From Heliobacterium chlorum (GTDB taxonomy: Bacteria; Bacillota; Desulfitobacteriia; Heliobacteriales; Heliobacteriaceae), in the NCBI RefSeq assembly GCF_014502795.1, contig NZ_JACVHF010000007.1, forward strand, positions 88,598 to 152,597: a stretch of 64,000 bases of DNA. Direction: 5' to 3'. Of this stretch, positions 36,340 to 43,755 are shown one piece after another (positions within the stretch are counted from its first letter, which is position 1; each line of letters begins with the position of its first letter). A program made the translations under genes and the position numbers. The notes below the pieces were generated by a model that made no database searches, was not told the origin of the DNA, and was given only the letters and a program-made list of their open reading frames with translations.

Positions 36340-36504
36340 TTAGGCGCTGATGCAATCAGCTGCGCAGGAGTCTTGGCAAACGCCGCAATCTACGCAATCT
36401 TCGGTGATGGTGTATTTGCCGTTAGCTTCAACGATAGCGTTGGTGTAGCAGCCGCTAACGCAAGCGCCGCAAGCGGTGCATTTGGAAGCGTCGATTTTAT
36501 ACAT
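36340..36504 (-). CDS. Small dicluster [4Fe-4S] ferredoxin, PshB-like (atypical)
   Basis: 54 residues; ATG at 36504 with GGGAGGTG 6 nt upstream, stop at 36342-36340. Two CxxCxxCxxxC motifs: Cys9, 12, 15, 19 and Cys37, 40, 43, 47. The Pro that normally follows the fourth Cys of each motif is replaced by Tyr20 and Ala48, and an extra Cys51 is present, which is unusual. Length and tandem arrangement recall PshBI/PshBII, the loosely bound ferredoxins that accept electrons from the heliobacterial reaction centre; that link is inference. It is the second of two tandem genes on this strand, directly before a strong terminator. Confidence 0.88.
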   Translation of the reverse strand: MYKIDASKCTACGACVSGCYTNAIVEANGKYTITEDCVDCGVCQDSCAADCISA

Positions 36505-36566
36505 GGTTTCACCTCCCTTTCTCCTGGGGATAATCTAATTAACACACCAGACCAGCAAATTATGTC

Positions 36567-36734
36567 TTACCCTTCGCTGATTGCGCCGGCCGGGCAAGTG
36601 TCGACACAGGAACCACAGTCGATACAATTGTCGTTGATGCAATAAATATCGGAGCCTTTCTCAATAGCACCTACGGGGCATGCGTCTACACAACTGCCAC
36701 AGTTAACACAGGCATCGGAAATCTTGTAAGCCAC
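36567..36734 (-). CDS. Small dicluster [4Fe-4S] ferredoxin, PshB-like
   Basis: 55 residues. GTG start at 36734 with GGAGGTG 9 nt upstream. Classical Clostridium-type ferredoxin with two pseudo-symmetric halves: CVNCGSCVDACPVGAI (Cys9-19) and CIDCGSCVDTCPAGAI (Cys37-47), both keeping the Pro. It carries two low-potential [4Fe-4S] clusters and could serve the IOR, the reaction centre or nitrogenase. The next gene, 62 bp downstream, is a related but altered ferredoxin. Confidence 0.92.
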   Translation of the reverse strand: MAYKISDACVNCGSCVDACPVGAIEKGSDIYCINDNCIDCGSCVDTCPAGAISEG

Positions 36735-36851
36735 GTTTGATTTCACCTCCGACGTTGATTGGGAAATAACCCGACACTTACACCATATCACGGAAGCCAG
36801 AAGGCTTCAATAACTATTTTCAAACATAATTCATCATTTAAAGTCGAATGA

Positions 36852-38228
36852 CTAACCCAGTCGTTCCCGTGCCGCCTGAATCGCTGCTTTCACTGCATCG
36901 GGAGCGGGACCGCCGGGCACTTTCCGGTCGGCAACACACCGTTCCACTCGAATGGCGTCGAACACATCCTCTTCAAAGGCTTCCGAGCAAGCGCGGAAGT
37001 CTTCGAAGCTTAGGTCTTCCAGGGCGACGCTCTTTTGCACGCACATGAGAACCATCTTCCCGACGATCTCATGGGCTTCCCGGAAAGAGACGCCTTTTTT
37101 GGCCAGATAATCGGCCACGTCCGTGGCATTGGTGAAACCGCCTTTGGCACCCGCCTTCATCCGGTCGCTCTGTACACGCATCGTGCGAATCATCGGTGTA
37201 AAGACAGCGAGACAGCCTTTGACCGTATCAACCGCATCGAAGAGGTTCTCTTTATCTTCCTGCATGTCCTTGTTATATGCGAGAGGCAGAGACTTCATGA
37301 CGGTCAATAAGGCCATCAGATCCCCATAGACACGGCCGGTCTTGCCCCGGATCAGTTCGGCTACATCGGGGTTTTTCTTCTGGGGCATCATGGAACTGCC
37401 GGTCGAATAGGCGTCATCGAGTTCGATGAAGGAGAACTCCTGACTGCTCCAAAGGATAATCTCCTCACAGAAGCGGGACAGGTGCATCATGATGAGCGAA
37501 GCAGCGCCACAGAATTCGATAGCGAAATCCCGGTCTGAAACACCGTCAAGGCTGTTTTCGGTGATACCGTCAAAACCGAGTTCCTGGGCTACTGCCATGC
37601 GGTCCAAGGGGAAGGTGGTCCCTGCCAAAGCACCTGAGCCTAAGGGACTAATATTGAAACGTTTCGCACAGTCGGCTAAGCGGCTGCGATCGCGGCCAAA
37701 CATCTGCACATAGGCCAGAAGATGATGAGCCAAAGTGATGGGCTGTGCTTTTTGTAAATGGGTGTAACCGGGCATGATCGTATCCACATGTTCTTCAGCC
37801 CGCTCCAACAGCACCGTAATCAGCTCTTGCAGGAGCCGGTCTGTTTCGACAATCTCGTCTTGCAGATAGAGCCGCACATCGAGGGCGACTTGGTCATTGC
37901 GGCTGCGACCGGTATGCAGCTTTTTGCCGACGTCACCGATGCGTTCAGTGAGGATCTTTTCGATGTTCATATGAATGTCTTCGGCGGCCACATCAAACTC
38001 AACAAGGCCCGCATCGATATCGGCCAGGATCTTTTCCAGACCCTCGATGATCTGTTCCGCTTCACTCGCGGCAATGATCCCTTGGCGGCCGAGCATACGC
38101 GCATGGGCGATGGAGCCCCGGATATCCTGCTTGTACAATCGCTGGTCAAAACGAATCGAAGAATGAAAATCCTCGACGACTTTGTCCGTCCCTTTTTCGA
38201 AACGGCCACCCCATAGTTTTTTAGACAC
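36852..38228 (-). CDS. argH: Argininosuccinate lyase
   Basis: 458 residues, fumarase/aspartase superfamily. It splits argininosuccinate into arginine and fumarate, the last step of arginine synthesis. Seen: [11 protein letters not shown] at the start, [17 protein letters not shown] (catalytic His and substrate contacts), [22 protein letters not shown], and the mobile signature loop [24 protein letters not shown] start at 38228 with AAGGAGG upstream. argG is not in the window. The ferredoxin genes follow about 120 bp downstream. Confidence 0.96.
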   Translation of the reverse strand: MSKKLWGGRFEKGTDKVVEDFHSSIRFDQRLYKQDIRGSIAHARMLGRQGIIAASEAEQIIEGLEKILADIDAGLVEFDVAAEDIHMNIEKILTERIGDVGKKLHTGRSRNDQVALDVRLYLQDEIVETDRLLQELITVLLERAEEHVDTIMPGYTHLQKAQPITLAHHLLAYVQMFGRDRSRLADCAKRFNISPLGSGALAGTTFPLDRMAVAQELGFDGITENSLDGVSDRDFAIEFCGAASLIMMHLSRFCEEIILWSSQEFSFIELDDAYSTGSSMMPQKKNPDVAELIRGKTGRVYGDLMALLTVMKSLPLAYNKDMQEDKENLFDAVDTVKGCLAVFTPMIRTMRVQSDRMKAGAKGGFTNATDVADYLAKKGVSFREAHEIVGKMVLMCVQKSVALEDLSFEDFRACSEAFEEDVFDAIRVERCVADRKVPGGPAPDAVKAAIQAARERLG

Positions 38229-38403
38229 TTGGCGCTGCCTCCTTCAACTTGGTTCGCATTTGGTTTTGCAGTTATGAAATCGCAGGGGATGCGGCATCCT
38301 ACACCAGGAGGTGTTCGGAAGGAAAGAATGAATCGGCAGGGAACTTTTCCACCGTCATTTCTGTCTAATAAGTATACTTCAGAACCGAAGCGAGGTGAAG
38401 CCG

Positions 38404-38514
38404 ATGAGACCCTGTGCCAGTAAAGCAAAATGGACGCCACAAGACTGGGACTTGATGTCGCTCATGTTTATCATCATCGTTGCAGCGGGTTTAGCGGCCT
38501 TCACACATGGATAA
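38404..38514 (+). CDS. Small membrane protein, 36 residues
   Basis: ATG at 38404, TAA at 38512-38514, with GAGGTGAAG upstream. The polar N-terminal half (KAKWTPQDWDL) is followed by one transmembrane segment (FIIIVAAGLAAF). It overlaps the next small gene by 8 bp, which suggests coupled translation and supports both being real. No family recognised. Confidence 0.5.
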   Translation: MRPCASKAKWTPQDWDLMSLMFIIIVAAGLAAFTHG

Positions 38515-38650
38515 AGCTCTGACAGAAGGCAGTGCCCTGGCTGCAACGGAATCACGGGCGGGGACGATGACACAGGTCTCCGCGGAAACCTGTGTATTGT
38601 TGGAAAACGGAAAATTCTTTCGTCTCAAGGAAGGCGTGCCGCTTTATTAA
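38507..38650 (+). CDS. Small soluble protein, 47 residues
   Basis: ATG at 38507 lies inside the end of the preceding 36-residue gene (ATGGATAA arrangement), so translation is probably coupled; stop at 38648-38650. The C-terminus is compact and beta-like (SAETCVLLENGKFFRLKEG) with one Cys. No family recognised. The HesB-like gene follows 70 bp later on the same strand. Confidence 0.45.
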   Translation: MDKALTEGSALAATESRAGTMTQVSAETCVLLENGKFFRLKEGVPLY

Positions 38651-38720
38651 CAGGGCCGCCTTTTTTATATTGATTTTCAGCGGCTAGAGCGTACAATCAA
38701 GAGGGGAGGTGGTCCGGTTC

Positions 38721-39044
38721 GTGATCGCAATGACGGAGAAAGCTCAGGAAATGTTAAAAGGGCTGCTTACAGAAAACAATGCTCGGTACATACGCATCTA
38801 TGCCCTCAGTCGCGAACATTCCTCGTACGAACTGGGGCTCGAATGGGAAGTTAAGCGGGACGATGTTGTCTTTGAGTCTGGCGGCATATCTTTTGTCGCC
38901 GACAGTGTGAGCAAGGAATACCTTTCGGGAGTTCGCATCATCTATGACGACAGCGACGATGAACCCGGTTTTTTGGTGACCTCGACTTGCAACTCTTCCT
39001 GCGGCGCTTCAGGCTGCGATGGGGTTTGTCCTTCAGGATTCTAA
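38721..39044 (+). CDS. HesB/IscA-like small protein with Cys-rich C-terminus
   Basis: About 107 residues. The beginning (IAMTEKAQEMLKGLL) and the strand pattern with GLEWEVKRDDVVF and GISFVADSVSKEYLSG match the HesB/IscA fold, a carrier of iron or Fe-S clusters. The usual Cys..CGC layout is replaced by a dense C-terminal cluster, TCNSSCGASGCDGVCPSGF (four Cys), so it is a divergent member and may bind a metal differently. GTG 38721 is the likely start, 11 nt after GGGGAGG. A terminator follows. Confidence 0.72.
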   Translation: MIAMTEKAQEMLKGLLTENNARYIRIYALSREHSSYELGLEWEVKRDDVVFESGGISFVADSVSKEYLSGVRIIYDDSDDEPGFLVTSTCNSSCGASGCDGVCPSGF

Positions 39045-39103
39045 CCCGATGGAACTCGTTAGAAACAAGCCCAACGCAACCGTTTTCGATCCAAGGGGAG
39101 CAG

Positions 39104-39140
39104 AATGCCCTTGCCATTTACGGCAAGGGCATATTTCTTT
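39104..39140 (+). terminator. Rho-independent terminator after the HesB-like gene
   Basis: ATGCCCTTGCC-atttac-GGCAAGGGCAT followed by ATTTCTTT. Confidence 0.8.
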
Positions 39141-39194
39141 CCCTTATCTTTTCTGTGCCTTATCTTCTCTGAATTTATTCCCAGTTTTTTAATC

Positions 39195-39623
39195 TTATAC
39201 GTCATTACTGGTAAACTTATTCGTGAACCATTCTACGGACTCGATCAGACCTTTCACTTCTTCGGGGTTATTCGTCACCAAATCTCTCAATTGTGCAAAC
39301 AAAGGTTGGCCGATTTCATGAATCAAGGCTTCTCCCTTGGCAGAAAGGGAGATGACCCATTCCCGCTGATCAACCGGACTTTGGGTCCGGTTGATCAAGT
39401 CTTGTTTTTCCAAGTCTTTCAAGGCCGTCGAAAGGGCTCCTTGGGTCAAGTGAAACAATTTACGCATTTCTTTTTGCAGAGCCAGTCCGCGAAAATGGAT
39501 GTGATTCATAATCTGTAACTGCGTATGAGTTAAGTTGGTTCGTTGCCCCACACGGGACACTGTCGCCATAGCGCACTCGTGGAATGCTTGCAGCGTTCGG
39601 AACAGTTCTCTTTCCGTGATCAT
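39195..39623 (-). CDS. MarR-family transcriptional regulator
   Basis: 142 residues. Winged helix-turn-helix: LTHTQLQIMNHIHFRG, LFHLTQGALSTALKDLEKQ (recognition helix) and the wing RTQSPVDQREWVISLSAKG. The N- and C-terminal helices form the MarR dimer. The ligand is unknown and no efflux or catabolic operon is adjacent; the divergent gene is the HesB-like one and the nearest same-strand neighbour is a TPR lipoprotein. The start has AGGGTGA upstream. Confidence 0.85.
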   Translation of the reverse strand: MITERELFRTLQAFHECAMATVSRVGQRTNLTHTQLQIMNHIHFRGLALQKEMRKLFHLTQGALSTALKDLEKQDLINRTQSPVDQREWVISLSAKGEALIHEIGQPLFAQLRDLVTNNPEEVKGLIESVEWFTNKFTSNDV

Positions 39624-39699
39624 TGGTTTTCACCCTGCTTTCATGAATTAGAAGCCCCTAATTGCGATATCTCTTTTCTCTCACCGGGGCTGGATTTTC

Positions 39700-40494
39700 C
39701 TATTGATCGAGGAGACGCTTGAATTCGGGCAAATTCTTTACATGACCAAAATCTTCGTCAGCCTTTTCTTTAGCTGTCACCTTGCAATAAGGCATCAGTT
39801 CTATCGACTTGGCTAAGTTCTCTAGACACTCTTGGGTCTTCCCTTGCGAATCCAAAATGGACGCCTTGCCGAAATAGGTCCAGGCATGTTCGGAGTCATA
39901 TTCCAGCGCCTTGTCAAACCAAGGGAGTGCGTCATCGAAATGACCGTGGTATTTTAAGGCAAGGCCTTTGTTATAATAGGCAAAAGCGTAGTTCGGTTTC
40001 AGCGCAATCGCTCGATCTAACCAACGTAGAGCTGAATTCAGATCTCCTTGAAAAGCCACAGCGATCCCTTTGCCCGTATAAGCCTGGTAACAATCGGGAT
40101 CGAGTTTCAGCGCCTGATCGTATAAGGCGATGGAATCTTTTAACCGGTTCGGTCCCTGCTCCATGTCAAAAATGTAATAGCCCTTTTCAAATAGATCTAC
40201 AGCCTGTTGACGAATTTCAGCAGAGACAGCTTCACCGGGTTGCTTGAGCGGCGACTGCACTTGCGTGCTTGTGGGAGAAGAAAGGCGGTCTGCTCCTTCT
40301 GCCGAGGAAAGGGACGGCGAGGTCGATGGGGAATTCGGAACCTGAGCCGGTGGATCCTGTAAGGGGGCACTCGTCTGAGACGGTACTTCCGCTTGAGACA
40401 GTGCAGACGGAGCGGGAGTTGCTCCACAACCTACAAAGACAATGGACAACAACAAAAGCAAGGACGAAACCGGTAAAAAAGACGGTACTCGCAC
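39700..40494 (-). CDS. TPR-repeat lipoprotein
   Basis: 264 residues. Lipoprotein signal with lipobox IVFVGCG (Cys23). A Pro/Ser-rich linker of about 70 residues leads to four tetratricopeptide-type helical hairpins, for example DSIALYDQALKLDPDCYQAY, ALRWLDRAIALKPNYAFAYY and DALPWFDKALEYDSEHAWTY. TPRs bind partner proteins, here on the outer face of the membrane. GTG start at 40494 with GGAGG 9 nt upstream. No catalytic domain. Confidence 0.85.
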   Translation of the reverse strand: MRVPSFLPVSSLLLLLSIVFVGCGATPAPSALSQAEVPSQTSAPLQDPPAQVPNSPSTSPSLSSAEGADRLSSPTSTQVQSPLKQPGEAVSAEIRQQAVDLFEKGYYIFDMEQGPNRLKDSIALYDQALKLDPDCYQAYTGKGIAVAFQGDLNSALRWLDRAIALKPNYAFAYYNKGLALKYHGHFDDALPWFDKALEYDSEHAWTYFGKASILDSQGKTQECLENLAKSIELMPYCKVTAKEKADEDFGHVKNLPEFKRLLDQ

Positions 40495-40582
40495 TTGTTC
40501 CCCTCCCCATTTGCCTTATTCATTCTTTTATTCGCCAAAAACCTGGAATTTCCTACAGAAAATTATATTTTATGTTGAAAAA

Positions 40583-41218
40583 CTATTGCTTTCCTATGGG
40601 ACAACACTTGATACAGCGGCTGCATCCCTCACATTTCGTGAGATCCACCTCTCCTGTACGCAATGGCTCTTGGGGGCAAACCTTCAAACAAAGTTCGCAG
40701 TCCGTACAGCCGCCCTGTCCTAATTGTTCTTTTAACAAAACCGGAAGCTCCTCTTCGATTTCCGCTCCCGTGATCAAAATCCGGGGACCAAAGCGCCAGT
40801 GAACGAGCAAGCCAAAGGGGGATAAGTTGCCTAACCGAGCTTTCTCCGCCAACTCAGGCAGATTCGTTTTGGGAGAAAGGGGCGTAAAAATTCGGAAGGA
40901 TCGTCTCTGAGCCTGTAACAGGCGCTCTAAGTCAGCTAAAAAGTCCTGGCTTCGTTGAAAGGCATCTAAATCGAATTCATCACCCTTCCAACGGTGAATA
41001 AACAGATAGGTCGAACCGATACGTCCCATATCATCAGGGCGTTGCAGCAGTTCCTCTATGGTCGGCAGCGGTTTTTGACGTCCCTTTTCCTTCCACCGCC
41101 GCCACCATGCGCGAGGATCTCGCTTGAGCATGAGCAAACTTGGGATCATATTGCCGAAAATTTCAATCGCTGTCCCGCTACGGATGACCCCGCGAAAGCG
41201 AATATTTCTTCTACTCAT
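40583..41218 (-). CDS. 4Fe-4S dicluster protein of unknown function
   Basis: 211 residues. The C-terminus carries a bacterial-type ferredoxin domain: CTDCELCLKVCPQEPL and CEGCSRCIKCCPIGKQ. The N-terminal 140 residues have no recognised motif, but GNLSPFGLLVHWRFGPRILITGAEIE resembles the segment that precedes the ferredoxin domain in QueG-like and reductive-dehalogenase-like proteins. Possibly an electron-transfer protein. ATG at 41218 with a G-rich site (AGGGGG) upstream. Monocistronic. Confidence 0.7.
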   Translation of the reverse strand: MSRRNIRFRGVIRSGTAIEIFGNMIPSLLMLKRDPRAWWRRWKEKGRQKPLPTIEELLQRPDDMGRIGSTYLFIHRWKGDEFDLDAFQRSQDFLADLERLLQAQRRSFRIFTPLSPKTNLPELAEKARLGNLSPFGLLVHWRFGPRILITGAEIEEELPVLLKEQLGQGGCTDCELCLKVCPQEPLRTGEVDLTKCEGCSRCIKCCPIGKQ

Positions 41219-41465
41219 TTTTATACCCCCTGTAGGTAGTCTTTTTCAGTTTTATTCTCCAGAGCAGCGGCGTTTCCTTTTTTCAAACTTTACCTGGGGG
41301 TAATCATGGTTACAAAGCGATCATCCTTCTATATGCCAACCGGAAAATAGTCGGTCATCACAGTACTAAGATAGAGATTCTTTGATGTTCATATGATATA
41401 CTTTGATTCATATCAATTTGTCGATTATTGTTGAATTTTGTTGAACAAGGCGGGAGTCGAAAGTC
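41219..41465. other. Intergenic region upstream of xpt
   Basis: About 250 bp. I looked for the purine riboswitch usually found before xpt and did not find its conserved loops. An A+T-rich imperfect inverted repeat (TTCATATGATATA...TTCATATCAA, about 41387-41420) lies near the likely promoter. Confidence 0.35.
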
Positions 41466-42032
41466 ATGCAGGAATTAAAAGAGCGTATCCTCGTCGATGG
41501 CGAAGTAATTGGAAGCAATATTTTAAAAGTGGATTCCTTTTTAAATCACCAGCTTGATCCGGCTTTTATCATGCGCATGGGTGAAGAACTGGCAACCCGC
41601 TTTACCGATGCCGGTATCACGCGGGTGCTCACTGTAGAAGCATCAGGCATCGTGGTAGCCTCTGCCGTCGGACTTACTTTAGGCGTTCCGGTCGTCTTTG
41701 CTAAAAAGAAAAAAGCGAGCACCCAAAATGATGTCTACCGCTCCCAGATCTACTCTTTCACTCGCCAAGAGTCTGTGGACATCACTGTCTCTAAACGCTA
41801 TCTCCAACCGGACGATACGGTGCTGATCATCGATGACTTCCTCGCTCACGGAGAGGCATTGAAAGGACTTGTAGACATCGTCAAACAGAGCGGCGCCCGC
41901 CTGGCTGGTGCCGGCATCGTCATCGAAAAGCGCTTCCAACGAGGTGCTGAACAACTGCGTGCCACAGGGATGCGCATTGAGGCGTTGGCTGCCATTGAAG
42001 CGATGGAACCGGGAAATATCCGATTTGCCTAG
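41466..42032 (+). CDS. xpt: Xanthine phosphoribosyltransferase
   Basis: 188 residues. It converts xanthine and PRPP to XMP for purine salvage. Seen: ILKVDSFLNHQLDP (family-specific start), VEASGIVVASAVG, FAKKKKASTQNDVY, and the PRPP loop VLIIDDFLAHGEAL. Length is normal. ATG after a GGCGGGAG site. It is followed by a strong terminator, so monocistronic. Confidence 0.94.
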   Translation: MQELKERILVDGEVIGSNILKVDSFLNHQLDPAFIMRMGEELATRFTDAGITRVLTVEASGIVVASAVGLTLGVPVVFAKKKKASTQNDVYRSQIYSFTRQESVDITVSKRYLQPDDTVLIIDDFLAHGEALKGLVDIVKQSGARLAGAGIVIEKRFQRGAEQLRATGMRIEALAAIEAMEPGNIRFA

Positions 42033-42058
42033 TCCACTTTTGTCTACCGAATCAATTA

Positions 42059-42091
42059 AAAAACGCCCCCAAATAAGGGGACGTTTTTTTT
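42059..42091 (+). terminator. Rho-independent terminator after xpt
   Basis: AAAACGCCCCC-aaataa-GGGGACGTTTTTTTT. Confidence 0.88.
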
Positions 42092-42169
42092 ACATTTTTC
42101 ATACTTGCTGAAACTGCAATTATTGCCTACACTGAGGTAATAGCTAAGAATATTTGGGAGGTTGAAGCG

Positions 42170-42916
42170 ATGACTCGGATCGCCGTTGAATTAGTTCCTC
42201 GTTCGGAAGAGGCTCTGATTTCCGAACTGGAATTGATAAAAAAAGAGTTTCCCGAAGTGAACGGGATTAACGTTCCCGATCTGTTACGTTTCGACCTCCG
42301 AAGCTGGGACGCCTGCACTGTAGTCAAACGCTACTATCCGACGGCCATCCCCCATCTCCGGGCCATCGACATAAGCACCCAAGACCCCCTGCCTATGATG
42401 GAGACACTGCAGCAGAACGAGATAACGGAAGTGCTGGTCTTGACAGGCGATCCTCCCCAGAGCATGACCCGAAAGGTCTACCCGACGACCAGCATCGATA
42501 TGATCCGAAAATTCAAGAAAGAGCTCCCTCATATCAAAGTATACGCCGCCATTGACCCTTACCGAGACAGCTTGCGCAAGGAATACGACTATATCCGCCG
42601 CAAGATCGACGCCGGCGCAGACGGCTTTTTTACTCAACCTTTTTTTGACCTTCGATATATGGAAATCTTCGCGGAACTGTTTGGTGGACTGGAAGTATTC
42701 TGGGGGGTCTCGCCGGTCACTTCCGAAAAATCAGTCTCTTATTGGGAGACGAAAAACCATGTCGTCTTCCCGGCTGATTTCGAACCCACTCTAGCTTGGA
42801 ACAGCGACTTCGCTCGGAAAGCCCTGGCTTTTGCCCGTGAAACGAAGGGTCACATCTACTTCATGCCCATCCGGACTGATTTAAAAGACTACTTGTCGCA
42901 GGTATTTGCATCATAA
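42170..42916 (+). CDS. Methylenetetrahydrofolate reductase-like TIM-barrel protein
   Basis: 248 residues, shorter than typical MetF (about 290). MTHFR-like elements are VNGINVPDLLRFDL, TEVLVLTGDPPQS (MetF has a VLRGD motif at this place), DYIRRKIDAGADGFFTQPFFD and EVFWGVSPVTSEKS. The barrel seems complete but trimmed, so catalysis and FAD use are uncertain; it may act with a partner as MetF does with MetV in acetogens. GGGAGG is 9 nt before the ATG. The LytTR regulator starts 48 bp later. Confidence 0.72.
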   Translation: MTRIAVELVPRSEEALISELELIKKEFPEVNGINVPDLLRFDLRSWDACTVVKRYYPTAIPHLRAIDISTQDPLPMMETLQQNEITEVLVLTGDPPQSMTRKVYPTTSIDMIRKFKKELPHIKVYAAIDPYRDSLRKEYDYIRRKIDAGADGFFTQPFFDLRYMEIFAELFGGLEVFWGVSPVTSEKSVSYWETKNHVVFPADFEPTLAWNSDFARKALAFARETKGHIYFMPIRTDLKDYLSQVFAS

Positions 42917-42964
42917 TGGCGGGATGTGCTCGCCCGCCGATTCGAAGGAAAGGGGACGGCCTCG

Positions 42965-43642
42965 GTGGATTTACCGGATGAAAGCATACAAGGTTTGATT
43001 AGAGTACTGAGTCGAATCCTCCCCTGGGAGGTTTCTATCGCCATTGCGGACAAGTCCCAATTTGTCTATTACCAGCCTAGCTCCACCTTGGATCTAAAAA
43101 TCAAGCCTGGCGATCCGGTGAAAGAAGGCAGCGTGTCTATGCAAGCGCTCCATGCCGGCGGCCCTATCTCCATGTATATGGAGGAAGATCTCTACGGCGT
43201 TCCCTATTTCGCCATCAGCACTCCCTTGACCGAAATGGGCATGGAGGACTGCTGTTTGACGGCGATTATTCCACCTTTTTTAGCGAATGAAATTTCCCGC
43301 CTTCCCCGGCATAAGTTCCTTATTGGAAAAGGAGACGAACGGTGGATTCCCATCCCTTTGGAACAGATTATGTATATCGACTCTGAGCATGGAAAAACAC
43401 GCATCTTTACCGACGATGACCAGTACACAAACAAGCACACCCTTTTCGAACTGGAGTGGATGCTTCCACGGAACCAGTTTGTCCGCTGTCACCGAGCCTA
43501 TATCATCAATATCGATAAGGTAGCTGAAATCCTTCCAGACTTCCATTCCACCTTTCTTCTGGTGATGAAATCAAAACGGAAAATCCAAATCCCTGTCAGC
43601 CAGCGTTACGCAAGTCACTTTCGTCGTTTAATGGGTTTTTGA
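42965..43642 (+). CDS. LytTR-family DNA-binding regulator with N-terminal sensory domain
   Basis: About 225 residues. The C-terminal LytTR domain reads RWIPIPLEQIMYIDSEHGKT, then ELEWMLPRNQFVRCHRAYIIN and KIQIPVSQRYASHFRRL. The N-terminal ~120 residues (LIRVLSRILPWEVSIAIADK, YMEEDLYGVPYFAISTPL) look PAS-like and lack a receiver domain, so it should sense a small molecule directly. A GTG at 42965, 8 nt after AAGGGGA, is the best start. The next gene encodes an acetyl-CoA hydrolase/CoA-transferase, and direct repeats suited to a LytTR dimer lie between the two. Confidence 0.85.
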   Translation: MDLPDESIQGLIRVLSRILPWEVSIAIADKSQFVYYQPSSTLDLKIKPGDPVKEGSVSMQALHAGGPISMYMEEDLYGVPYFAISTPLTEMGMEDCCLTAIIPPFLANEISRLPRHKFLIGKGDERWIPIPLEQIMYIDSEHGKTRIFTDDDQYTNKHTLFELEWMLPRNQFVRCHRAYIINIDKVAEILPDFHSTFLLVMKSKRKIQIPVSQRYASHFRRLMGF

Positions 43643-43644
43643 TA

Positions 43645-43678
43645 TTTTTTCTCGTTTAACATTGTTTTTTCTCGCTTA
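43645..43678 (+). promoter_or_regulatory. Candidate LytTR operator (direct repeats)
   Basis: TTTTTTCTCGTTTA at 43645 and TTTTTTCTCGCTTA at 43665 are direct repeats 20 bp apart. LytTR proteins bind paired direct repeats about two helical turns apart. The site lies 78-111 bp upstream of the CoA-transferase gene and just after the regulator. Confidence 0.5.
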
Positions 43679-43755
43679 TTAGAAAATGGCTGAAAAGCGC
43701 AAACTTTGTGTGATATCCTCCTGAGTGTTAATTTTAACATCAGGAGGATTTTTGA

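Noticed and set aside
41219..41465. Purine riboswitch before xpt
   Set aside because: The conserved core and loop sequences are not present on the coding strand.
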